Positions 1 to 6,146 of a stretch of 8,683 nucleotides of DNA are shown here, in pieces. The stretch is taken from contig USNN01000040.1 in NCBI GenBank assembly GCA_900556185.1, positions 1 to 8,683 of the forward strand. The letters are read 5' to 3'. Position 1 is the stretch's first letter. Each line of letters begins with the position of its first letter. The translations under genes and the position numbers were made by a program. The DNA comes from an uncultured Eubacteriales bacterium. Its GTDB lineage: Bacteria > Bacillota > Clostridia > Christensenellales > UBA1242. The notes beneath the pieces are model-generated. The model was given only the letters and a program-made list of their open reading frames with translations, searched no databases and was not told the DNA's origin.

Positions 1-207
1 TTTGTGTTTTTTTAATGTTTCATAAATATTTATTGCTTCAGAATCCTTTGGAGCAACGTATAAAACAGGTTTTTTGCAAGTTAAAGCAAGGAGAAGTTTT
101 AAACTTCCCCCTACCCCTAAAATACTTAAATTCTTATTTTTCTGTAACTCTTGCTGTATCTGGTTTAAACTTGATACTTTTGTTACATCAATTAGTTGCT
201 CTCTCAT
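1..207 (-). CDS. mfd: Mfd transcription-repair coupling factor, N-terminal fragment (3' end outside window)
   Basis: An open frame of 69 codons starts with ATG at 207-205 and runs without a stop to the window edge, so the C-terminal end of the protein is missing. Mfd is the large ATP-dependent translocase that removes RNA polymerase stalled at DNA damage and recruits UvrA. What is visible is the start of the UvrB-like N-terminal domain: a helix-rich lead of about 28 residues, then ILGVGGSLKLLLAL (about 29-42) followed by KKPVLYVAPKDSEAINIYETL. This matches the 'G-x-x-G-S-x-x-x-L ... P-x-L-x-V-x-P ... A-x-x-x-Y-x-x-L' pattern at the degenerate nucleotide-fold start of Mfd. An AGAGGA ribosome binding site lies 4 bases upstream and overlaps the pth stop. 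Position directly after pth is the classic Firmicutes order and is part of the case. Only a short piece is seen, so the call leans on context as well as motif. Confidence 0.8.
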   Translation of the reverse strand, partial: MREQLIDVTKVSSLNQIQQELQKNKNLSILGVGGSLKLLLALTCKKPVLYVAPKDSEAINIYETLKKHK

Positions 208-211
208 TATT

Positions 212-217
212 TCCTCT
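212..217 (-). promoter_or_regulatory. Ribosome binding site of mfd, overlapping the pth stop
   Basis: AGAGGA lies 4 bases before the mfd ATG at 207. Its first two bases are the last two of the pth TAG stop (218-216). The arrangement suggests translational coupling of mfd to pth; that is inference. Confidence 0.65.
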
Positions 218-779
218 AACAACTGTATTTTGTCATAATTTGATCTAGTGTTTTTCCGTCAATTAAGTCGGTCATAGCTTCAACCCCTAGGTCTTCACTA
301 TGCTTAACCGCAACGCCCACACTTTTTGCTAAAACAAAGTCTGCTACACTCATAAATTCGGTTTTTGGTGCAATACTTAGTTTTACTCTTATAAACTCAC
401 TAGATGCTAGTTCTCTTTTTATGCTCCTTACTCCGTTATGGGTAGAGTTACCTGCCTTTGCTCTTATGCGAATAGAACCTTCTTTTATATCAAAGTCGTC
501 GCAAATTACAAATAACTCAGTTGCTGTGTCTATTTTATAAAAGTTAACTATTTTTACTACTGCAAGCCCCGAGTTATTCATATAAGTTAAGGGTTTACAC
601 AAAATTATTCTATTATCACCTGTGCCAATTGTAGCAATATCGCTATCTAATTTTTTTTCAGTTTTAAATTTTACGCCATACTTTTTTGCAAGCCTATCTA
701 CCACTCTAAAGCCAATATTGTGGTTAGTGTTTTCGTATTCTTTATCTGGGTTACCTAACCCCACTAAAATTTTCATCAT
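216..779 (-). CDS. pth: Peptidyl-tRNA hydrolase
   Basis: Pth cleaves the ester bond of peptidyl-tRNAs that drop off the ribosome, freeing tRNA in the cytoplasm. The 187-residue frame (186 from the second Met) is normal for bacterial Pth. Visible motifs: VGLGNP at 6-11 with Asn10; TNHNIGF at 18-24 with the catalytic His20; PLTYMNNSG at 63-71 with Asn68; CDDFD at 93-97 with Asp94 in the place of the essential Asp; and THNGVRSI at 113-120 with the conserved His114 and Asn115. Two ATG codons lie in tandem. AGGAG at 787-783 is 3 bases from the first (779) but 6 from the second (776), so the second is the better start and gives the usual MKILVGLGNP beginning. The glycine pair normally just before HNG is replaced by Ser-Thr. 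The gene follows the GlmU-like gene closely and is followed 8 bases later by mfd. Confidence 0.95.
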   Translation of the reverse strand: MMKILVGLGNPDKEYENTNHNIGFRVVDRLAKKYGVKFKTEKKLDSDIATIGTGDNRIILCKPLTYMNNSGLAVVKIVNFYKIDTATELFVICDDFDIKEGSIRIRAKAGNSTHNGVRSIKRELASSEFIRVKLSIAPKTEFMSVADFVLAKSVGVAVKHSEDLGVEAMTDLIDGKTLDQIMTKYSC

Positions 780-782
780 TTT

Positions 783-787
783 CTCCT
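783..787 (-). promoter_or_regulatory. Ribosome binding site of pth, deciding between two ATGs
   Basis: AGGAG lies 3 bases from the ATG at 779 and 6 bases from the ATG at 776. The second spacing is the more usual one. It also gives a 9-base stop-to-start gap like neighbouring junctions. The TAG stop of the upstream gene (788-786) is embedded in it, reading TAGGAG. Confidence 0.7.
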
Positions 788-1721
788 AGTTTTCTAGTTT
801 TGTGTTGCTAGCCATTTCCACGCCACGAACTCTTGCCCAGCAAACTTTAGAATTTTCACCAACCTTAGATGATGAAATTACTGAATATTGCTTAATTAGA
901 CAATTTTTTTCGACTAGTGAATTATTTTCTATAGTGCTTTGCTCTATTAAACTACTATCCATTATAACGCTAGACAAAATAAGTGAGTTTTGTACATTAC
1001 ATTTATTGCCTATTACACTATTTTTTATAGTAGACCCATACCCAACAGTTGAGTTTTCACCAATATGCGAATCACCCATAATGCAAGCATTAGGATAAAT
1101 TATTGAGTTTTTCCCAATTGTAACCAAACTTTCGATATAAGTGCTATCTGGATCTATTATGTTAACACCGTTTTCCATAAATTTGTTTAGTATACGATTT
1201 TTCATAATTTTAGAAATGTTTGCTAAACTTACAAAGTTTGATGCTATGGTAAAGTCTTCGTGACCATCAAACAAGCACGCAGGAGCAAATATTCGATTCA
1301 CTCTCTTTATGTATTCGGTTTTAAATATATAACCCCTTGCAAGTCTAGACACATTTAGTTCGTGAGTTTCGGTGTATATAAAACTCTCGGCTAGTGTTTT
1401 GTAGGTTAAAAGTGGCGTATCACTATAAAGCACAACCACCCATTCTGAATTTGTTAAATATGGTTTTATGGTAGATATTAAATTATCTTCACCTTCATAC
1501 ATTACCATTTGTGGAGTTTTATCGCACACCTGCTTTAGGTAACTTACCATAGGTTTGCCCATTAAGCCAATTAAGTGGCTTGGTGTGTCGGTGTTAAACT
1601 CTTTATGCTCAACCTCTAAAATTATATAGTCTATATCTTTATTCTTTAACGCCTTTTCGGCTGGCTCTATTTCTGGCAAGGTTGTATCGGTAATATTAAA
1701 TTCAAAATTTTCTAATATCAT
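786..1721 (-). CDS. GlmU-like protein with degenerate nucleotidyltransferase domain and truncated left-handed beta-helix
   Basis: This 311-residue protein looks descended from GlmU, the bifunctional UDP-GlcNAc pyrophosphorylase/acetyltransferase (about 455 residues). Recognisable pieces: GKPMV at 55-59; a YSDTPLLTYKTL stretch at 99-110, close to GlmU's G-D-x-P-L-L; a linker NRILNKFMENGVNIIDP at 175-191; and hexapeptide repeats (I-G-x-x-S/C pattern) from about 195 to 295. Missing pieces: the glycine-rich L-x-A-G-x-G-T-R-M nucleotide loop, which is replaced around 35-50 by charged residues without glycines; the GTAHA-type motif; and the whole C-terminal acetyltransferase site. It is therefore probably not a working GlmU. 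The frame could begin at 1763, but that would overlap the upstream gene by 26 bases. The ATG at 1721 has a good AGGGGTG site 5 bases upstream. Position before pth-mfd is where glmU normally sits. Whether it acts as scaffold, regulator or relic is unknown. Confidence 0.7.
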   Translation of the reverse strand: MILENFEFNITDTTLPEIEPAEKALKNKDIDYIILEVEHKEFNTDTPSHLIGLMGKPMVSYLKQVCDKTPQMVMYEGEDNLISTIKPYLTNSEWVVVLYSDTPLLTYKTLAESFIYTETHELNVSRLARGYIFKTEYIKRVNRIFAPACLFDGHEDFTIASNFVSLANISKIMKNRILNKFMENGVNIIDPDSTYIESLVTIGKNSIIYPNACIMGDSHIGENSTVGYGSTIKNSVIGNKCNVQNSLILSSVIMDSSLIEQSTIENNSLVEKNCLIKQYSVISSSKVGENSKVCWARVRGVEMASNTKLEN

Positions 1722-1726
1722 ATGTT

Positions 1727-1733
1727 CACCCCT
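1727..1733 (-). promoter_or_regulatory. Ribosome binding site setting the start of the GlmU-like gene
   Basis: AGGGGTG, followed by A, can pair through GGTGA with the 3' end of 16S rRNA. It lies 5 bases before the ATG at 1721. It favours that start over the in-frame ATG at 1763, which lies inside the upstream gene. Confidence 0.7.
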
Positions 1734-1737
1734 ATTT

Positions 1738-3435
1738 TTATAATTCGTTTTTAATAGTTTCAAGATAGTTGTATACGTCTTGTCTTGCTGGTTCGTCTAC
1801 CCAACTAAAAATCTGATTAATTAAGTCTTTATCGTCATTTATATAATAACAAACGGTGTATATCATATAGTCTAGATTTGTTAAAACTGGGTAGTCTTCT
1901 AAGTTTGTATTGCATATACTGCGTAATATTTTTTCAAATTTTTCTATCTGCTTTGTACACTTAATTATTGCATCTTTTTCTTTAGATGGTTCTGGGTTAA
2001 AGTCTGCAAATAAATAACTCATAGAATAACTTTGTGCAAACACTAAAAGCAAGGTTTCATATTTCGCTTGTGGTTCAATTACTTCTTTAAACAATGTTGG
2101 TAAATACACGTGTATTTCTCTAAGTTCATCATTTTTTAAAACCCAAAAGTCTTGAATTTCTTTAGTTTCAATTATTGCCTGCATAATTACTTGCAACGCT
2201 TCTATGCTGGTAGTAACTGATATACATTGGTCTAAAACTAAACCCTTATATTTAGTTTTTAAAATTTCTTTAGATAACTCTTTTATTAATTCATAGTCTT
2301 TTAAATATTTTGCTAAATTAAGTAAGTATTGCAATTCTTCTATAGTCGCAGTCTTTATAAAGTCTTTAGTTTTTAATTTATCTTTTACTTCTTTAGTTAA
2401 CGCATTTTTTATTTTTCTTGAAATTTTATTCGTTGTTAGGTCTATTTCAGGAAACCCATTACCACGGGTATATTCTAAAGCCATAAATCTTGCAAGTGGG
2501 TTATTTGGATAAATTGTGTAAAGTTTTTTAAGTGCTTCTAAAGTTTCTTCTTCTAACCCACACTTTAAAACGTAATTAACATAAAGTGTTAAATAACTTT
2601 CAGAATACCTATTTTTTTCAGATACTTCTTTTAAGTCATTTAGTGCTTCGGTGTAATTCCCGTTATCCATATCTAATGTGTGCAACAGTAACTTTGTACT
2701 GTCGGATGGATCGGCGTTTCTTAGTTCTTCCGTTAATAGGGTTCTGCCTTCAGCGTCGCCATCGGTAACTTTATATAGAGTCACAAAAGAATCTTTATCT
2801 GCCTTGCCTTCTTTTATAAGTTTTAGAATTAGGTCTTTTGATTCTTTAGCTCTATCCGTAATTGCGTACACAATGCTTGCAAGGTTCATAGCCCTTGTGT
2901 ATTCTGGGTCAGATTTATCTACACTTAAAAGTAGGTGCATGGCTTCATCGGTTTTGTCTTTATCTAGTAGTTGCATTGCATCTTTTAATACATTGTCTGA
3001 TTTTATAGGTTTAGTGTCGTCATCTTCAACGATATGTATTGGACTTTTTAAATCTTTAGGTTTTGCTATTTCTAGTTTAATTTTTTTATTTTGTTTTGCA
3101 AACCTAGATTCTATCAATTTTATATAGTGCTTAGACACATCTTCTCTACTATACATAGAAAAATATAAGCAAACTCCAGCAAGTACCGCTTTAGGGTTGT
3201 ATTCTGTATATTTTTTAAAGGTTAGTAGTTTTATCAATGCGTCCACTTCATAAGTTAAATTATCTAGCCTTGCATACATCCCTGCTTGCCCCATAACAAC
3301 TTCGGGGTCGTTAAATTGCTTGATTCTGTTATATAGTAGTTGCGAGCCGTAATAGTCTAACTCTCGCATTTTTACGCAATAATCCAAGTATAGTTTTTCA
3401 TAATTTTGCGTCACCTTTAGTATTTTTTCTGCCAC
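1738..3435 (-). CDS. Uncharacterised cytoplasmic helical-repeat (TPR-like) protein, 565 residues
   Basis: I do not recognise this family. The 565-residue protein is Lys/Glu/Leu-rich and appears helical throughout, with no signal peptide and no hydrophobic run long enough to cross a membrane, so it is probably cytoplasmic. Residues 1-110 form helical hairpins. About 112-146 is a charged linker containing EDDD. Residues 147-325 contain TPR-like pairs, for example TDEAMHLLLSVDKSDPEY (162-179), NYTEALNDLKEV (260-271) and EETLEALKKLYTIYPNNPLA (296-315), the last resembling the end of a TPR unit. Further helices run to the C-terminus. No catalytic motif was seen. The start is GTG at 3435 with AGGAG 6 bases upstream; the pfkA stop is embedded in that site. 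It sits where pyk often follows pfkA. A protein-binding or scaffold role is plausible for such repeats but is only inference. Confidence 0.8.
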   Translation of the reverse strand: MAEKILKVTQNYEKLYLDYCVKMRELDYYGSQLLYNRIKQFNDPEVVMGQAGMYARLDNLTYEVDALIKLLTFKKYTEYNPKAVLAGVCLYFSMYSREDVSKHYIKLIESRFAKQNKKIKLEIAKPKDLKSPIHIVEDDDTKPIKSDNVLKDAMQLLDKDKTDEAMHLLLSVDKSDPEYTRAMNLASIVYAITDRAKESKDLILKLIKEGKADKDSFVTLYKVTDGDAEGRTLLTEELRNADPSDSTKLLLHTLDMDNGNYTEALNDLKEVSEKNRYSESYLTLYVNYVLKCGLEEETLEALKKLYTIYPNNPLARFMALEYTRGNGFPEIDLTTNKISRKIKNALTKEVKDKLKTKDFIKTATIEELQYLLNLAKYLKDYELIKELSKEILKTKYKGLVLDQCISVTTSIEALQVIMQAIIETKEIQDFWVLKNDELREIHVYLPTLFKEVIEPQAKYETLLLVFAQSYSMSYLFADFNPEPSKEKDAIIKCTKQIEKFEKILRSICNTNLEDYPVLTNLDYMIYTVCYYINDDKDLINQIFSWVDEPARQDVYNYLETIKNEL

Positions 3436-3441
3436 AAGATT

Positions 3442-3446
3442 CTCCT
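3442..3446 (-). promoter_or_regulatory. Ribosome binding site supporting a GTG start
   Basis: AGGAG is placed 6 bases before GTG at 3435-3433. There is no nearby in-frame ATG with comparable spacing, so the GTG start of the helical-repeat protein is well supported. The site shares bases with the TAG stop of pfkA (3447-3445). Confidence 0.7.
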
Positions 3447-4407
3447 ACACGCTTAATATATCATTCGTTTTTAACAACTCAAAATCAAACTTGTTTCGTT
3501 TTGATGCGAATACTTTTTCTAGTTCCACCGTTATAATGCTTCCGTTTTTAATGCCTATAGCACAATTATAGTTACCACTATCGGCTAGTCTTACTGCCTC
3601 TGCCCCCATTTTTGTTGCAAGCACTCTATCATAGGCTGTTGGACTACCACCACGCTGAATGTAACTAAGATTAACACTTTTTGCATCTACTCCAGTTTTT
3701 TCTTTAATAAGTTTTGCAAAATCTTCAGCTTTGCCTACGCCTTCAGCAACAATACAAATTACACTCTTACCGCCACGAATTATGCTTTTATTAATTTTTG
3801 CAACAATCTCAGTTAAATTTGTTTTGTTTTCTGGCACAATAATAACCTCGGCTCCACTGGCGACACCACCATCTAAGGCCAATTCTCCCGAATTTCGCCC
3901 CATAACTTCTACAAAGCAAACTCTTTCATGCGATTCGCAAGTTTCTCTAATTTTTAAAACGGCATCCATAATAGAATCTACCGCAGTAGAAAAGCCTAGT
4001 GTGCTATCGGTATACTTTAAATCGTTATCTACCGTTGCAGGAATACAAATAGTGTTAACGCCTTTTTTAGTTAGTTCTTGTGCACCATGAAAACTACCAT
4101 CCCCACCAAGCACAATAACGCAATCAAAACCTGCTTTTTTTGTGTTTTTAACTGCTTTTTGTATTCCTTTTTCGGTTCTAAATTCATCACACCTAGAAGT
4201 TCGTATAATAGTTCCACCAAGTGGTAAAATGTTTTCTACATCTTCAATTGTTAGTTTTTTGTATTTGCCGTCTATTAGCCCTTGATAGCCATCTAACACG
4301 CCAAAAACTTCAAACCCCAAATGGTCTGCCATCATTGTTATTGCTCTTAAGCAGGCATTCATACTTGGTGCATCACCACCACTTGTTAAAACCGCAATTT
4401 TTTTCAT
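3445..4407 (-). CDS. pfkA: 6-phosphofructokinase (ATP-type, PfkA family)
   Basis: PfkA phosphorylates fructose 6-phosphate to the 1,6-bisphosphate, the committed step of glycolysis, as a cytoplasmic tetramer. The 320-residue length is typical, and numbering is colinear with the Geobacillus stearothermophilus enzyme as I recall it. Seen: TSGGDAP at 8-14; Arg72 in TSR; GGDGS at 101-105, with Gly104 marking the ATP-dependent rather than pyrophosphate type; TVDND at 125-129 with catalytic Asp127; Arg162; EVMGRNSG at 167-174; Glu222 in AEG; and IQRGGSPTAYDR at 250-261 with Arg252. Oddities: Gly124 is Ala, Arg243 is Lys and His249 is Tyr (the last two at the sugar-phosphate site); effector-site Arg25 is Met and Lys213 is Gly, while Arg21, Arg154, Glu187 and Arg211 remain. 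Start ATG has AGGAG 5 bases upstream. It follows dnaE by 8 bases, the usual Clostridia order, but pyk does not follow. Confidence 0.95.
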   Translation of the reverse strand: MKKIAVLTSGGDAPSMNACLRAITMMADHLGFEVFGVLDGYQGLIDGKYKKLTIEDVENILPLGGTIIRTSRCDEFRTEKGIQKAVKNTKKAGFDCVIVLGGDGSFHGAQELTKKGVNTICIPATVDNDLKYTDSTLGFSTAVDSIMDAVLKIRETCESHERVCFVEVMGRNSGELALDGGVASGAEVIIVPENKTNLTEIVAKINKSIIRGGKSVICIVAEGVGKAEDFAKLIKEKTGVDAKSVNLSYIQRGGSPTAYDRVLATKMGAEAVRLADSGNYNCAIGIKNGSIITVELEKVFASKRNKFDFELLKTNDILSV

Positions 4408-4412
4408 ACTTA

Positions 4413-4417
4413 CTCCT
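4413..4417 (-). promoter_or_regulatory. Ribosome binding site of pfkA, embedded in the dnaE stop
   Basis: AGGAG lies 5 bases before the pfkA ATG at 4407. The dnaE stop TAG at 4418-4416 runs into it, reading TAGGAG, so ribosomes finishing dnaE end on the pfkA binding site. Confidence 0.65.
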
Positions 4418-6146
4418 ATTTAACTTTAATATTTTCTTTACCTAGTACGTATTCTAGTTCGCTCATAATAGCAGGATTTATTCCCACCTTTAAGCCCATA
4501 TTGTATAGTTTCCCGTCTGATTGCACTATGCAATCCATATTGCCCTTTATAACAGATAAAATGTCTAGTATCATTCCGTTTAACCTTTCATTATCTTTAT
4601 TGTATCTTAAAAATAGTTTAGTTGGTTTTGCTTCGGTTGTTTCATTAATCACAGGATTTGATTGTGGCTCTACGGATGTTGTTTCTTGAGTAATAGACTT
4701 ATCATCCCAAAATGAAAGTTTTTCTGCAATAATTATTGGGTTTTCTCCAACTCTTAAACTTACTTTTCCTTCTATTGTTAAAATTCGGTCTACTTCTATC
4801 TCATCTCTAAATTGCTCATATATTTTGTTAAATACCATAACTTCAAACGAACCATATAAGTCATCCATAGTAAGCACAGCCATAGGCTTATTACCATTTT
4901 TGGTATAAAGTTTTTTAACTGCAGTAATTATTCCACCTGCTGTTACTTTTTGACCATCTTCTACTTGAGAACCTTGCGAGATAAGTTCTGTTCCTTCTTC
5001 ACCATACCCTTCGCCTATATTTGCATCGTCTGCACCATCTGCATCTGGCAACATACTAGAGTTAAAGTTAAATTTTGCAAATTGTTCTCTATAAGCGTCT
5101 AGTGGGTGGCCTGAAATATAAATTCCTATAACTTCCTTTTCTTTCTTTAATTTTTGGAAGTTATCATATTCATTCATTTTAGGATATTCTATATCAACAA
5201 TTTCATCTTCACCAAACAAAGATAGTTGCCCCATTGCAGTTCGTTTTTTAACATCAGCAACCTGTTTCATTGCTTGTTCGTATATTGCATTTAGTTGACT
5301 TCTATACACATTAAAGCAATCAAATGCACCAGCAAAAATCATACCTTCAACTACTCTTTTGTTTATTGTGCATTTCCAGCATCTTACCAAAAAGTCAGCA
5401 AAATCTTTAAACTTTCCGTTCTTTTCCCTTTCTTCAACAATTTGGTCGCAGATAGATTCACCAATACCTTTTATTGCGGCTAAACCAAACCTAATTTTTT
5501 TGTCTTTAACGCTAAAATAGGTGTTTGAGTAGTTAATGTCTGGTGGCAACACTTCTATGCCTTCGTCTTTTGCATGGTTTATGTAGTTTTTAATTTCATC
5601 AGCGTTTGTAATACGGTTATTTAAAACCGCTGTTAAAAATTCTGGTTCATAATAGCATTTTAAATATGCTGTTTGGTATGTTATAAGTGAGTATGCTGCA
5701 GCATGAGATTTATTAAACGCGTAAGATGCAAACGATTCCATCTCGCTCCAAATTTTTTCCGCAACTGGTTGACTTACGCCTCTTTTTATCGCACCGTCTA
5801 TAGCAGGTTTTCCATTTTCGGCAGGTTTACCGAATAAGAAAACCGTCTTTTCTTTCTGCATGGCTTCTAGTTTCTTTTTACCCATCATTCTACGTACCAT
5901 ATCGGCTTGACCTAGGGTGTACCCTGCCATATCTTGCACAATTCTCATGACTTGCTCCTGATAAACGATACAGCCATAGGTTACGTTTAAAATCGGTTCT
6001 AGAATTGGGTCATCGTAAGTTACGTCTTCTGGATGGTGTTTGTTGTGAACATATCTTGGAATAGAATCCATAGGACCCGGTCTATACAAACTAACGCCCG
6101 CAGTTATATCTTCGATGCAGGTTGGTCTTAGTTCTTTTAAGAACTT
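4416..6146 (-). CDS. dnaE: DNA polymerase III alpha subunit DnaE, C-terminal part (separated by frameshift)
   Basis: This frame continues DnaE one register away from the N-terminal part. It picks up at KFLKELRPTCIEDI (from 6146), then the fingers motif YRPGPMDSIPRY. Rough residue positions if the gene is repaired (about 1202 in all): helix-hairpin-helix GLAAIKGIGESICDQI at 847-862; beta-clamp binding motif QLSLF at 933-937; an acidic, glycine-rich insert at about 988-1021; an OB fold at about 1025-1090; and a C-terminal KLFLRYN...LGKENIKVK region like other Firmicutes DnaE. It has no start of its own. The first start-like codon is TTG at 6089, which encodes the ordinary Leu of the LYRPGPMD motif, and I saw no ribosome binding site near it. 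It is therefore the second half of one gene, not a separate subunit. The TAG stop overlaps the pfkA ribosome binding site. Confidence 0.93.
   Translation of the reverse strand, partial: KFLKELRPTCIEDITAGVSLYRPGPMDSIPRYVHNKHHPEDVTYDDPILEPILNVTYGCIVYQEQVMRIVQDMAGYTLGQADMVRRMMGKKKLEAMQKEKTVFLFGKPAENGKPAIDGAIKRGVSQPVAEKIWSEMESFASYAFNKSHAAAYSLITYQTAYLKCYYEPEFLTAVLNNRITNADEIKNYINHAKDEGIEVLPPDINYSNTYFSVKDKKIRFGLAAIKGIGESICDQIVEEREKNGKFKDFADFLVRCWKCTINKRVVEGMIFAGAFDCFNVYRSQLNAIYEQAMKQVADVKKRTAMGQLSLFGEDEIVDIEYPKMNEYDNFQKLKKEKEVIGIYISGHPLDAYREQFAKFNFNSSMLPDADGADDANIGEGYGEEGTELISQGSQVEDGQKVTAGGIITAVKKLYTKNGNKPMAVLTMDDLYGSFEVMVFNKIYEQFRDEIEVDRILTIEGKVSLRVGENPIIIAEKLSFWDDKSITQETTSVEPQSNPVINETTEAKPTKLFLRYNKDNERLNGMILDILSVIKGNMDCIVQSDGKLYNMGLKVGINPAIMSELEYVLGKENIKVK
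6130..6145 (-). repeat. Short inverted repeat at the dnaE frameshift
   Basis: On the minus strand AGTTCTTAAAAGAACT has complementary arms AGTTCT and AGAACT around a TAAA loop. The premature TAA stop of the N-terminal frame lies at the loop. It begins directly after the short A-run where a base appears to be missing. It may be chance, since it encodes the conserved F-L-K-E-L stretch, but a hairpin can promote slippage or base-calling errors. Confidence 0.4.

Noticed and set aside
802..1098. Plus-strand open frames (also at 15-248, 2678-3127, 3731-4090, 4221-4445, 6446-6667 and others)
   Set aside because: They lie opposite well-supported minus-strand genes, have low-complexity Ser/Leu/Phe-rich translations and show no family motifs, so they are antisense shadows.
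1722..1763. Longer start for the GlmU-like gene at ATG 1763 (14 extra residues)
   Set aside because: It would begin inside the upstream gene. The extra residues KLLKTNYKNRGEH look like translated ribosome-binding and spacer sequence, while ATG 1721 has a well-placed AGGGGTG.
208..3444. Intergenic terminators or promoters
   Set aside because: Gaps are 6 to 16 bases and hold only ribosome binding sites; there is no room for a hairpin plus T-run or a spaced -35/-10 pair.
4416..6089. Separate short polymerase subunit starting at 6089
   Set aside because: The start would be TTG, which encodes the conserved Leu of the LYRPGPMD motif. There is no ribosome binding site, and the conserved sequence continues upstream in the same frame to 6146.
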